A stretch of 64,000 nt of DNA from Candidatus Poribacteria bacterium. GTDB lineage: Bacteria; Poribacteria; WGA-4E; WGA-3G. This document shows positions 1-8,419 of the stretch, piece after piece. The notes under the pieces are model-generated. The model was not told where the DNA came from and made no database searches. It saw nothing but the letters and a program-made list of their open reading frames with translations. Location of the stretch: assembly GCA_028820845.1 (NCBI GenBank), contig JAPPII010000124.1, positions 1-64,000 of the forward strand, read 5' to 3'. The translations under genes and the position numbers were made by a program. Each line of letters begins with the position of its first letter. Position 1 is the first letter of the stretch.

Positions 1-64
1 TTTACCAAGTTATACGCAAAATGTCAATAACTTCTAAATGTAAACAATACCTATAATTCTCTGC

Positions 65-451
65 GTGTTGATTTGCACGTTGGTTGCATGCCAAAAAACG
101 CCACCAGTGCCAATCACCTTAGAAACTATCGAACCTAAACAGAAGCGTGTAGATGAAATACGTCCGCGCCAAACCCCCGTTAGAATTGAGAGGAATCCTG
201 ACAAAACTTATAGCGTCGGTGATAAACTACCCGACGAACTCTATGATACAGAATCGAACAAGAAATTCACTCATCAAGGGGATCTTATCATCTCTGTTAT
301 AGAGAAGTACAATGATAAAGTTGCGGGTTCATTAACTTTTAGAGGTGTCCTAAAGTTAGAAAACGGAACTCAATATGAAGCCCCTGAGAGATGTGTTATT
401 ATCTTTCCTGAAGGAAGGATAGAAGCAGGGCATATTAACGTCTACAGATAG
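65..451 (+). CDS. Putative lipoprotein, start uncertain
   Basis: Protein of unknown function with a lipoprotein-like N-terminus: a hydrophobic stretch followed by the lipobox LVAC, so the mature protein would start at that Cys and be lipid-anchored. The only start inside the open frame is a GTG at 65, which leaves just eight residues before the Cys, too short for a signal peptide. In the same frame an ATG at 38-40 is followed immediately by TAA (41-43) and then a plausible signal sequence (TIPIILCVLICTLVAC), so the gene may carry a nonsense change at codon 2 or start at a rare ATA/ATT codon. The mature part (about 115 residues) is polar with alternating beta-like stretches. No family recognised. 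It lies 60 bases upstream of the metzincin-LRR gene, same strand. Confidence 0.5.
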   Translation: MLICTLVACQKTPPVPITLETIEPKQKRVDEIRPRQTPVRIERNPDKTYSVGDKLPDELYDTESNKKFTHQGDLIISVIEKYNDKVAGSLTFRGVLKLENGTQYEAPERCVIIFPEGRIEAGHINVYR

Positions 452-512
452 GGACTTCGTAAGGAGGCGAAACAACGTAGCGAACCCTTGTTCATATCGG
501 AGGTATCACTAC

Positions 513-2573
513 ATGAAAATACCCTTGACTCTATTTATCTTATCCGTGCTGTGTGTTATATTCATCTGTCCACTACACATGAGTGCCGGACAGAATTTGA
601 ACGTTGGTGAACTCCCTACAGTTCGGATGATCTACTTTCTGCCCAATGACTGGCTATACCGTCCCAAAGTCGTTCAGGAGATGAAAGATAGTATCCGCAC
701 CGCTCAAAACTTCTTTGCCGAGCAGATGCAAGCACACGGCGAAGGCAAGAAAACTTTTCGCTTTGAAACCGATCGTCAGGGGGCCCCAAGGGTGCGTCTC
801 GTAAATGGGAAATCCCCCTTTAGCCACTATGACAACACCGCTGGCGATGCTGTAATTGAGGAACTGGAGCAGGCATTTGATTTTGGGGCGAATATTTACT
901 TCATTGTGCTTGGGGCTGGGAAACTTCCTTACCTTCGTAATGGCGGGGGAAGTGGGCGCGGAGGTCGACGAGGAAAAATTGGTGGACTCGTAATAGTGCC
1001 TGATCAATTTACCTGGGGAACGGTGGCACATGAATTGGGACATGCCTTCGGATTGCATCACGATTTTCGGGATGATTCGTACATCATGTCGTATGGGGCC
1101 CGTCAAGATCCTTCTCTATCTGCAGCAGCAGCCGAATATTTGGCTGTGTCCCCATTTTTTAATCCTCGCATTCCCACGGCATTTATGTCACCACCAACCG
1201 TTGAGCTCATTTCCTCGCCTACATACGCCGCAGGATCAAAAAGTATACCCCTTCGGTTCAAAGTCGAGGATTCAAGTGGACTTCATCAAATCTTACTTGA
1301 TCGAATCTCACCAGGTGCTCACGTTGTGACTGGAGAACTCCAAAAATCTCGTGGATTGGCAGGGAAAACAGAAGCTGTTGTTGAATTTGAATATGAGGGT
1401 GGTGTTACTTTTTCTCATGTAAATTCCAAGGGTAGCTTTACAGATTTTGTAAGTCTTTCCGATGCTGCGATACATCATGTTGGTGTTAGGGTGATTGATA
1501 CATCTGGAAATATCAGCGTGTCTATTTTTCGACTTTGGGAACAGTCACATCCTGACGCTGATGATGCGCCACAGGAACCCAAAGTTGTATCCATCACCGA
1601 CGCGAACTTGGCAAAGGCTGTCCGAAAAGCCTTGGGACTCAAAAACAAAGGTCCTATCACAAAACAAGATATGTTGAAACTTGACGTATTAGATGCCAGG
1701 AACAGTCAAATAAAGAACCTCACGGGACTTGAGCATGCCAAACAACTCACCCGATTAAGACTCGATCGAAACCAAATTCGGGACTTAAATCCGCTTTCAG
1801 GCTTAACGCGCCTAAAAACGCTAACGCTTGATGAAAACCAAATCAGCAACATCGGTCCCCTTACAAAATTAACGCAATTAGATTGGTTGTTGATTGGTGG
1901 CAATCCGATAAAGAACGCCGGTGTCCGACTGATTGCCGGATTTAAGCAACTCAGAGGGTTATCCCTCTATGATAGTCAGATAAGTAACATCACACCGCTG
2001 GCAAAATTGACGAAACTCGAAAGTCTCTGGCTCGACTATAATCAGATCCGCGATGTCTCGCCGCTTGCGGGATTAACGAATCTTCGGACGTTATATCTCC
2101 GAGAGAATCAGATCCGCGATATATCTCCGATCGGGAAGTTGACGCAACTGACGAGTTTACGGCTTGCCGATAACCCGATAGCAGATGTGGGTCTCCTTGC
2201 GAGTCTTCGGAGACTTGAAGATGTGGATATTGAGATTCCGCCTGCCGCTCCGAGCCTTGCCGATTTTGCGCCCCCGCCTGATGTCACATCGTTGTTCGGC
2301 AACTATCCGAATCCGTTCAACCCGGAGACGTGGATACCGTATCAGTTGGCATCGCCTGCGGATGTGAGCATCACCATTTATGCTGCTGATGGCGCGTTGG
2401 TGCGCACATTGGATTTAGGGCATCAGTCTGGGGGACACTATGATTCTGGGAGCCGTGCGGCATATTGGGATGGTAAAAACGAAGTCGGGGAACCTGTCGC
2501 AAGCGGTGTCTATTTCTATACATTGACAGCAGGTGAATTTACTGCCACGCGTAAGATGTTAATACGGAAGTAA
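513..2573 (+). CDS. Secreted metzincin-like protease with LRR and C-terminal sorting-type domain
   Basis: 686 residues. Start ATG has GGAGG ten bases upstream. Residues 1-26 form a signal peptide. Residues 35-215 hold a zinc metalloprotease domain: HELGHAFGLHHD (173-184) matches the HExxHxxGxxHD zinc site and M192 in YIMSYG fits the Met-turn of metzincins. About residues 355-575 are SDS22/internalin-type leucine-rich repeats (LxxLxLxxNQIxDIxPL pattern). The last 95 residues begin NYPNPFNPETWIPYQL and end TRKMLIRK, a FlgD/Por-secretion-like Ig fold tail also present at the ends of the proteins at 18692 and 39504. Protease plus LRR suggests an exported enzyme that binds a protein or glycan surface. 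The target is not inferable. The protease domain is paralogous to that of the gene at 18692. Confidence 0.85.
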   Translation: MKIPLTLFILSVLCVIFICPLHMSAGQNLNVGELPTVRMIYFLPNDWLYRPKVVQEMKDSIRTAQNFFAEQMQAHGEGKKTFRFETDRQGAPRVRLVNGKSPFSHYDNTAGDAVIEELEQAFDFGANIYFIVLGAGKLPYLRNGGGSGRGGRRGKIGGLVIVPDQFTWGTVAHELGHAFGLHHDFRDDSYIMSYGARQDPSLSAAAAEYLAVSPFFNPRIPTAFMSPPTVELISSPTYAAGSKSIPLRFKVEDSSGLHQILLDRISPGAHVVTGELQKSRGLAGKTEAVVEFEYEGGVTFSHVNSKGSFTDFVSLSDAAIHHVGVRVIDTSGNISVSIFRLWEQSHPDADDAPQEPKVVSITDANLAKAVRKALGLKNKGPITKQDMLKLDVLDARNSQIKNLTGLEHAKQLTRLRLDRNQIRDLNPLSGLTRLKTLTLDENQISNIGPLTKLTQLDWLLIGGNPIKNAGVRLIAGFKQLRGLSLYDSQISNITPLAKLTKLESLWLDYNQIRDVSPLAGLTNLRTLYLRENQIRDISPIGKLTQLTSLRLADNPIADVGLLASLRRLEDVDIEIPPAAPSLADFAPPPDVTSLFGNYPNPFNPETWIPYQLASPADVSITIYAADGALVRTLDLGHQSGGHYDSGSRAAYWDGKNEVGEPVASGVYFYTLTAGEFTATRKMLIRK

Positions 2574-2593
2574 ATTTTCTTTGGGGGTTGGGC

Positions 2594-2654
2594 AAAAGTA
2601 GTAGACACCGTCGTTTATCCGCGCGGACACTAAACACCGAGTGTCTACTATTTT
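2594..2654. terminator. Long-loop inverted repeat downstream of the metzincin-LRR gene
   Basis: TAGTAGACAC (2599-2608) and GTGTCTACTA (2641-2650) are perfectly complementary, with A-rich sequence on the left and TTTT on the right. The 32-base loop is long for a classical terminator, so it could also be the ends of a tiny insertion element. It lies 20 bases after the stop codon of the upstream gene. Confidence 0.4.
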
Positions 2655-2745
2655 GAGACCGATTGTGTAAGTATAAACCTCTTTTCAGGTCTATTTCATC
2701 CCTTTTGAATGCTAAACGAGCATTCGGCATTGATTCCTCTACAAG

Positions 2746-2973
2746 TTATATTTCTGTCAGTTCTGGGATGTGTTCGTCTTCATATTTTTCTATCAATACA
2801 CCGATGATTTCCATTAGGGAGGCTAATGGATGACCTTCATCTTCTCCTACGACATCAATTAAATTGTCTAATACCTCTATAAGTCGTTGGTATTCACTTT
2901 GTCGATGGGGAACAAAAATAACTTCTGTTAGTAGTGGTCATACATTTTGAGCAGTTTGTACTTCCGTTGCCAT
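2746..2973 (-). pseudogene. HigA-type antitoxin N-terminal fragment with in-frame TGA
   Basis: On the minus strand an ATG at 2973, preceded by GGAGAG eight bases upstream, opens a 75-codon frame interrupted once by TGA (2940-2938) at codon 12. The frame resembles the N-terminal helical region of HigA-type (XRE family) antitoxins, with the segment HPLASLMEIIGVLIEKYEDE. Codon 12 probably was TGG (Trp). The frame stops at 2746 before any helix-turn-helix, and no toxin gene is adjacent, so this looks like a decayed remnant. Family assignment is from recall of the sequence pattern and needs a search. Confidence 0.5.
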
Positions 2974-3127
2974 GGTTCATTCTCTCCATTTGCTTTTGTT
3001 ATATTCAGCAGAGCAGTCTACCACAATTTGATTCAAATAGCAAGTTTAATAGTTTTTTCATCTATCCCCATTTTCTTTTTAAGGATTGTGTTGAAATTGA
3101 ATGCCGCTGGCTAAATGAGAAAAAATC

Positions 3128-3157
3128 TTGATTTTTTTCCATAAAGGCGAGTATAAT
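3128..3157 (+). promoter_or_regulatory. Sigma70-type promoter
   Basis: TTGATT (3128-3133), an 18-base spacer, then TATAAT (3152-3157). It would serve the short frame at 3164 and the coiled-coil gene at 3303. The ATG at 3164 is only seven bases after the -10 box, so a transcript would be leaderless for that frame. Confidence 0.55.
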
Positions 3158-3163
3158 ACTCCT

Positions 3164-3283
3164 ATGCCGGACGCTTGGAGGCAACTGTGCAAGAATCACC
3201 TTTATTACGGGCTGTGTGCCGATCGCGAAGCAGCGCTGCGTGCCAATCAGACCGGGCCGCGTGTTAAAACTGTCAGGTTGTAG
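3164..3283 (+). CDS. Possible 39-residue leaderless small protein or structured leader
   Basis: An ATG at 3164, just after a good -10 box, opens a 39-residue frame ending at TAG 3281-3283. The product would be basic with Cys and Trp (starts MPDAWRQLCKNHLYYGLCAD). No ribosome-binding site is possible if transcription starts 5-7 bases after TATAAT. The segment has higher GC than its surroundings and could equally be a structured 5' leader of the downstream gene. No family recognised. Conservation in relatives would decide. Confidence 0.3.
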   Translation: MPDAWRQLCKNHLYYGLCADREAALRANQTGPRVKTVRL

Positions 3284-3302
3284 AAAAATGGAGAAAAAAG
3301 CA

Positions 3303-3617
3303 ATGAACGGTGATACGATAACAACGAAAGAGATGTTTGAGTTACTGCGTGCTGATATACAAAATCAGTCTTCAGAACTCAAGGGGCAGATCACGGGACT
3401 CAAAACACAGATTGCCGAGGTCCGATCCGAACTCAAAACAGATATCGCTGATGTCCGCTCCGATATTCAATCTTTAGACGATCGACTTCGGAACGTTGAA
3501 ACTGCTGTAGCGGGAACGACAGCCGTTGCGACTTACAAGAAAACATTGATTGATTGGTTATTTCGTATTGCAGCCGCAGTCGGTGTCGGCGGAGCAATCA
3601 AGGCGTTTTTGTCTTGA
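3303..3617 (+). CDS. Small coiled-coil protein with C-terminal membrane helix (XhlA-like)
   Basis: 104 residues when started at the ATG at 3303, which has GGAG nine bases upstream. An ATG at 3288 is an alternative. Residues 8-75 form a heptad-rich coiled coil with repeated QITGLKTQI / EVRSELKTDI / DVRSDI units. Residues about 84-102 form a single hydrophobic helix (WLFRIAAAVGVGGAIKAFL). This layout matches small haemolysin XhlA/DUF-type membrane-associated coiled-coil proteins. The role is unknown. It is preceded by a promoter and a possible small frame, and converges with the glycosyltransferase at 3631. Confidence 0.6.
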   Translation: MNGDTITTKEMFELLRADIQNQSSELKGQITGLKTQIAEVRSELKTDIADVRSDIQSLDDRLRNVETAVAGTTAVATYKKTLIDWLFRIAAAVGVGGAIKAFLS

Positions 3618-3630
3618 AGGCGATCATGTT

Positions 3631-5040
3631 CTATTCCAACAGATAGATGTGAATTGTCCTGTCTTTCGCACGTGAGAAGGCAGGCAAGGTCTTTACAAGG
3701 TGCCCGCGTTCGCGAATCCAACTGCGGACCTCCACATTCGCATCGAAAACGTTAAAACTCGCCACGTCTACAACAAACCACAATCGCGCTTTTCCAGAAG
3801 ATTCCCACTGTTTCTCGAAACCTGCTGCGTCGTCTAACAATTTGCCTATGTAGACGGGCATCAGTTCTGGAAGGTAATACCGACCCATCTCAGGTTCTGA
3901 AAGCACTACGCTATCCGTTGGTCTCTTTTCGGCTTCAATCGCTTCAAACGCCTCCCGCCATCTCGGTCGCCCACCGTTTTCGATCTGAAAGTAGAGATAG
4001 ACCTGTGAGAGCAACGTCACCACCAGAACACATGGCATGAGCATCCCCAGTATTTTTCCACCTGATTGTGATTCTATTGCCCCCCAAACCCTTTCGCACG
4101 CAATACCAGCGAAAATAAAATAGGCAGGAATCGTCCAGAATAAGTAATAACCGGCGACATTTTGAAATTGCGATGCTATGAGAAAGAGTGCCAGCGGTAC
4201 ACCAGCGTAGCAGAGTAAAAACCGTACAGACCTGTTGAGTCCCATCGCGACGCAACCGAAAAAGGCAGTAACTGCTATCGGCACGCTCATCCCGTGGACG
4301 AGCGTTAGCACAATATAGAGTGGGCTTCGCTGCCATACATTGCGTCCCCACCCGGAGAAGAGATAGTCCCGAACCTGTGGAAATATCAGTGCGAACACCG
4401 GCATCGCGAAAGGGATAAAGAAAATAAGCAGATTCAGCCACCGTTTTTTGTTGGATTTTTCTGATAGACAGACTACCGCATAGACGGCTAATGCTGGCAC
4501 AATTACAACGGAGAGGATGTGCGAGAGAATTAGACAAAAACAAGAAAGGAGTGCACCTATCGTCAAAAGCGTCGAATCGCGTTCGAGGGACAGATAGAAG
4601 CACCACGCTGTCAGGACTCCAAAGAGTAGTGTAAAGACGGGATAACGGGCGTTCTGTGTCCAAAACAGATGCCAACTTGAACACGCCATAAACGTGCTAC
4701 CAAGAAGTCCAATTCGCCAATTGAATAGCGTGCGTCCTAACCCAAAGACTGCAGGAATTGAGACGATCCCAACAATACACGGAATCAAACGACTCCCCCA
4801 TTCACTATCACTCGAAAGCGCGATGGATAATTTTACTGCCAGATATGGAACAGGGTTTGGAATGCCCTGCCAACTCTCCAACGAGAGTTTCTGTGCATCT
4901 TTAACAGTAAAGACCTCATCGATCCAAAAACTCCACTCGCCCAAATTCCAGAAACGGAGGAGTGCCCCGAATATTACAACAGTGCTTAAAAGCGCAATAT
5001 GCTTTTTTTTTGGGCAATCTTTTGTTGAAAATTTCAGCAT
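3631..5040 (-). CDS. GT-C family membrane glycosyltransferase (PMT/ArnT-like)
   Basis: 469 residues, about ten or more predicted membrane helices. The first helix (17-33) is followed by LRFWNLGEWSFWIDEVFT, where the W-x-DE pair in the first extracytoplasmic loop is typical of lipid-phosphosugar-dependent GT-C transferases of the ArnT/PMT superfamily. NARYPVF further on matches the conserved Ala-Arg-x-Tyr region. Such enzymes move a sugar from a polyprenyl-phosphate donor to a protein or lipid on the periplasmic face. The C-terminal 110 residues are soluble. Substrate cannot be told. It is a single gene with its own upstream space and is convergent with 3303. Confidence 0.75.
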   Translation of the reverse strand: MLKFSTKDCPKKKHIALLSTVVIFGALLRFWNLGEWSFWIDEVFTVKDAQKLSLESWQGIPNPVPYLAVKLSIALSSDSEWGSRLIPCIVGIVSIPAVFGLGRTLFNWRIGLLGSTFMACSSWHLFWTQNARYPVFTLLFGVLTAWCFYLSLERDSTLLTIGALLSCFCLILSHILSVVIVPALAVYAVVCLSEKSNKKRWLNLLIFFIPFAMPVFALIFPQVRDYLFSGWGRNVWQRSPLYIVLTLVHGMSVPIAVTAFFGCVAMGLNRSVRFLLCYAGVPLALFLIASQFQNVAGYYLFWTIPAYFIFAGIACERVWGAIESQSGGKILGMLMPCVLVVTLLSQVYLYFQIENGGRPRWREAFEAIEAEKRPTDSVVLSEPEMGRYYLPELMPVYIGKLLDDAAGFEKQWESSGKARLWFVVDVASFNVFDANVEVRSWIRERGHLVKTLPAFSRAKDRTIHIYLLE

Positions 5041-5383
5041 TTTTGTTAGAAATCTGTCTCCTCACTTAATAGTGAATGGTTAATGGGTAAGAACGGTTTG
5101 TCGCAAGAACACATTGCGCTAACCGCTATAACGGGAACTACCAACCACCAACCACTAATAACCAATAACCAATTGGCACGCGTTTTGCTTTAAGCGACAA
5201 TAGGTGCGCAAGATGTGCTGGTGAAAGCCTGTTGTTTGCAGGCGAGTATATCAGAAAATTATGTCGGAGTCAAGAGGCTCCGTTCTAAATAGAAACCTGA
5301 ACTGGCACGATAGCACCGTGATTGTCCGTTAACTAAATCTACACAACACCCATGCACGCTTTGGTGTGCACAAGGAGATTTTA
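5041..5383. other. Intergenic region with short A/C-rich repeats
   Basis: No gene seen. 5140-5173 is a low-complexity run of ACCAACCACC / ACTAATAACCAATAACC units, one member of the AACTGATAAC-like runs scattered through intergenic spaces here. A weak hairpin GCCTG (5227-5231) / CAGGC (5239-5243) precedes the leader of the next gene. No convincing -35/-10 pair was found. Confidence 0.5.
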
Positions 5384-6100
5384 ATGAAAACGCATACATT
5401 TTGGTTCGCTCAGTTGTTAGCAGTCGTCTGTATTTTCGCCGTCGGTAGTATCCATACTGCCTATGCAGATGCACATGAAGCCGGTGAAGAGATGGCGGAG
5501 GAAGAGGCATCAAGTGCTTCGGGTTGGTTCCGTACTGACACAGATAGTTTAGGCACACAGATATGGGTGGGTGCCAGTCATTCTCCAAGTTTCCTCGGCG
5601 GTCTCTCATTAGATACCGACATTTATGTTGTTGGGACGTTCGGTGAGTTAGATATTGGACTTGGTATTCCGGTTGTTGATAGCGACTCACTGTCACTTAG
5701 TTTCCTTCCCATGGTAGGTATTGGGTTTGATTACGCTGCACCGAACGGGCCATCTTCCTTGATTGCCCCGCAGTTGTTTACGTATCTCACCGCTGGTTCC
5801 ATCTATTTTGAGTCATGGATACAAGGGTTCTTCAATTCGCCTTTTGATTATGGTGACGATTCGATCTACACCCGAAATTTTTTACTTCTGTCGCTCAACG
5901 ATACACTCTCTGTTGGTCCACAGGTAGAAGTAACGCTTGATTTAACCAACGGCGGACTCGGGGGTCTTGCTCCCGGTCTTCGGGCAAATGTTGCCTACGG
6001 TGAAAATAACACCCTCGGAGTCTTCGTCGGCTTTGAGACCCAAAAAGAGGACGAGGATACAGGAATTACTGGCAGAATGACATTCGTTCGCTCGTGGTAA
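5384..6100 (+). CDS. Putative outer-membrane beta-barrel protein
   Basis: 238 residues. Start ATG 5384 is chosen because AAGGAG lies seven bases upstream. The N-terminus is a signal peptide (hydrophobic to about residue 25, cleavage near AYADA). The mature part begins with an acidic stretch (EAGEEMAEEEAS) followed by alternating beta-strand-like segments rich in Gly and aromatic residues, and ends in the aromatic FVRSW, typical of outer-membrane barrels recognised by BamA. It lies directly upstream of the amt gene at 6218 on the same strand. A channel letting ammonium or another small solute into the periplasm is possible but is inference. Confidence 0.55.
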   Translation: MKTHTFWFAQLLAVVCIFAVGSIHTAYADAHEAGEEMAEEEASSASGWFRTDTDSLGTQIWVGASHSPSFLGGLSLDTDIYVVGTFGELDIGLGIPVVDSDSLSLSFLPMVGIGFDYAAPNGPSSLIAPQLFTYLTAGSIYFESWIQGFFNSPFDYGDDSIYTRNFLLLSLNDTLSVGPQVEVTLDLTNGGLGGLAPGLRANVAYGENNTLGVFVGFETQKEDEDTGITGRMTFVRSW

Positions 6101-6217
6101 AGACGCGAACTATCAGTTGTTAGTTATCGGTTATTCGTAAAAAGAGGCGTGTGATGGATCAGTCCTTCTTTACTGACTGCTAACAACTGACTGCTGTTCT
6201 ACAAGGAGATATTTCAA

Positions 6218-7555
6218 ATGAAGAAAAAGGTGATTATAGTCGTTTTTGCCCTTACCTGCCTATTAAGTCTAAACGTTTTCGCCTTAAATGGAGCTATTGA
6301 GGGCGAGAAGGTTTCTGACGCAAAATATATGGCTGACACGTTATGGGTGCTTGTCGCTGCATTTCTCGTTTTCTTTATGCAAGCAGGATTCGCTATGGTG
6401 GAATCAGGATTCACACGCGCCAAGAACGCCGTCAACATCCTTATGAAGAACCTGATGGACTTCTCGATGGGTTCGATCGCATATTGGGCGATCGGTTTTG
6501 CTATCATGTTTGGTGCCGGTAATGCATTCATGGGAACAAGTGGATGGTTCGTCCCATCTGATTCTGATGTATTTGGTTCATTGGAATGGAGTTCTGTTCC
6601 GACACATGCCGCATGGCTCTTCCAGCTTGTGTTCGCTGCTACTGCCGCAACTATCGTTTCCGGCGCAATGGCGGAACGCACACAATTCAAAAGTTATCTC
6701 ATTTACAGCGTCTTCATCACCGGTGTTATCTATCCGATTGTTGGACACTGGATTTGGGGTGGGGGTTGGTTGTCAAATCTGGGTATGTCTGACTTCGCGG
6801 GTTCAACAGTTGTCCATTCGACAGGCGGTTGGCTCGCTTTGACAGGTGCTATCGTCTTAGGTCCCCGTATGGGTAAATACGATAGTGAAGGCAACCCGAG
6901 ACCGATTGCTGGACACAATCTTCCGCTTGCCGCACTTGGGGTCTTTATTTTGTGGCTCGGATGGTTCGGATTCAACCCAGGTAGCCAAATGGGTGCTGAT
7001 GCAGCCGACATCTCCAGTATTGCTGTAACCACCAACCTCGCAGCAGCAGCGGGTGCTATTCTGGCTATGATTACCGCGTGGATATTCCTCGGTAAACCCG
7101 ATGCTGGTATGTCCCTCAACGGCGCACTCGCTGGATTGGTCGCAATTACTGCAGGCTGTGCCTCTGTGAGTCCAGTATCCGCTGCGATTATCGGTGCCCT
7201 GGGGGGTATCGTTGTTGTGTTGAGTGTCCTGTTTTTTGAAAAACTTCGCGTTGATGATCCGGTTGGTGCTATTTCTGTACATGGTACGTGTGGTGCGTTA
7301 GGAACGATTCTCCTCGGATTTTTCGACAGTGAAAGTGGCGTTTTCTTCGGTGGTGGATTCGAGCTTCTCTGGGCACAGTTCGTCGGTGTTGTCGCTGTTC
7401 TGGTATGGTGTCTCGTTACAGGCTTTATTCTCTTCTACGGTATCAAAGCTGCTACAGGTTTACGGGTTACGGAAGAAGAAGAACAAGCAGGACTGGACTA
7501 CGAAGAACACGGCGCAAGTGCCTATCCAGACTTCAACGTCTCTGCAATACGTTAA
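6218..7555 (+). CDS. amt: Ammonium transporter, Amt family (copy 1)
   Basis: 445 residues: an N-terminal signal sequence (MKKKVIIVVFALTCLLSLNVFA) followed by 11 predicted membrane helices. Amt hallmarks include DFAGSTVVHSTGGW with the first conduction histidine and SVHGTCGALGT with the second (twin-His motif). The C-terminal cytoplasmic tail (GLDYEEHGASAYPDF) is the segment that contacts PII proteins in the family. It forms a trimeric channel for ammonium in the inner membrane. AAGGAG lies ten bases before the ATG. No glnK gene is adjacent, unlike the usual bacterial arrangement. A second, divergent Amt follows at 8420. Confidence 0.93.
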   Translation: MKKKVIIVVFALTCLLSLNVFALNGAIEGEKVSDAKYMADTLWVLVAAFLVFFMQAGFAMVESGFTRAKNAVNILMKNLMDFSMGSIAYWAIGFAIMFGAGNAFMGTSGWFVPSDSDVFGSLEWSSVPTHAAWLFQLVFAATAATIVSGAMAERTQFKSYLIYSVFITGVIYPIVGHWIWGGGWLSNLGMSDFAGSTVVHSTGGWLALTGAIVLGPRMGKYDSEGNPRPIAGHNLPLAALGVFILWLGWFGFNPGSQMGADAADISSIAVTTNLAAAAGAILAMITAWIFLGKPDAGMSLNGALAGLVAITAGCASVSPVSAAIIGALGGIVVVLSVLFFEKLRVDDPVGAISVHGTCGALGTILLGFFDSESGVFFGGGFELLWAQFVGVVAVLVWCLVTGFILFYGIKAATGLRVTEEEEQAGLDYEEHGASAYPDFNVSAIR

Positions 7556-7566
7556 ACGTATTTTTC

Positions 7567-7661
7567 TCATAGCCTTTCGGCTATGAAACGAATAGGGACC
7601 GCCCACTGGAAGTTTCACTTTTATCCCTGAGTTTTACTTCATGATTTGTGGGCGTTTCCCT
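7567..7661 (+). terminator. Terminator-like hairpins after amt copy 1
   Basis: Two structures: TCATAGCC-TTTC-GGCTATGA at 7567-7586, then a longer pair formed by GGGACCGCCCAC (about 7597-7608) and GTGGGCGTTTCCC (about 7649-7661) followed by TTTTTG. The second with its T-run is a reasonable Rho-independent terminator, although its loop is about 40 bases. Confidence 0.5.
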
Positions 7662-7809
7662 TTTTGCTGTTGTATTTGATTGCCTTTTTTTCTCTGTTGT
7701 AGACTATAGTTCACTGGTTATTCCAATAGGAGCGGATGCTACCTTCACAGGATCGAAACGCTGGTGGGACTAAATACACTTGAAATTATCATAATCTTCA
7801 GCGTCAAAA

Positions 7810-8190
7810 CTCCGTCCTTTAGGTAGGAGATGTAGACGTTGTTTTCCTTGAAACAAGTGATTGAATCTGCTATAATACGCATTGTAATCGGCATAGGTTG
7901 TAGTTGATGCTATGGTAGATACGCTAAACAAGTGAGACAACTACGTAAAAGCCTTACAACTCTATACTTGTAAAAAATCTGCTTGACATACACAGTAGGG
8001 AAAGACAGGTCATGCTGAATCCCATTTGAAAATGTGTATCAAACTTTTCGTAAGGACACGTTTGTGTCGCAGTCGGGATAGCGTCTGTTGCAGTAGGCTA
8101 CGTAAGTCTTTGACTGGAAGCAGTGGTCGTTGATAGCACGAATGCTTCTGTAAAACTTTTGCAGAAGCCTCGCCCTTTAGGACGGGGTCT
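7810..8190. mobile_element. Possible decayed IS200/IS605-family element
   Basis: Two hairpins of the IS200/IS605 end type bracket this stretch: CTCCGTCCTTTAGGTAGGAG (7810-7829) followed by ATGTAGACG, and CCTCGCCCTTTAGGACGGGG (near 8167-8186) followed by TCTATCAC. They share the C/T-TTTAG-G core and flanks of the intact TnpB element at 48157-49580. In between are a promoter-like TTGAAA-17-TATAAT (7848-7876) and, at about 8030-8115 on the plus strand, a frame with stops reading VYQTFRKDTF...RLLQ.ATYVFDW. This faintly recalls the N-terminus of TnpB proteins. The interpretation as a MITE-sized deletion derivative is tentative. Confidence 0.35.
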
Positions 8191-8419
8191 ATCACTACTT
8201 GATACCTTCGCTGTATTCTGCTAAAATGGCAAATTAATGCCTGTTATCGTAAAAATCGGGAAATATAACTTCTATCTGACAAACTCACTTTTTTGCTGGA
8301 TGAAATTTTGGAACTCACCAGCGAAAGTGTACCCTTAACTGAATAGTAGACAGAGCAGTCTGCTTTATAGAACAACGGAACAAGCACCATTTGCTTGTGA
8401 ATATTATGGAGGATCCCAG
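8191..8419. other. Leader region of second ammonium transporter
   Basis: AT-rich stretch without a gene. A ribosome-binding site GGAGG lies at 8408-8412, before the ATG at 8420. No PII/NtrC operator or sigma54 -24/-12 element could be recognised with confidence. Confidence 0.4.

Noticed and set aside
2938-2940. TGA read as tryptophan (recoded stop) in the HigA-like fragment
   Set aside because: All intact genes here end with TAA, TAG or TGA in the ordinary way and no other gene needs UGA as sense, so a mutation or base error is simpler.
3944-4684. 246-residue minus-strand frame inside the glycosyltransferase gene
   Set aside because: It is an alternative frame over the GT-C membrane helices, with Cys- and Arg-rich composition and no ribosome-binding site.
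5290-5330. TGGCACG as a sigma54 -24 element before the outer-membrane/amt genes
   Set aside because: The -12 GC element is not at the required spacing.
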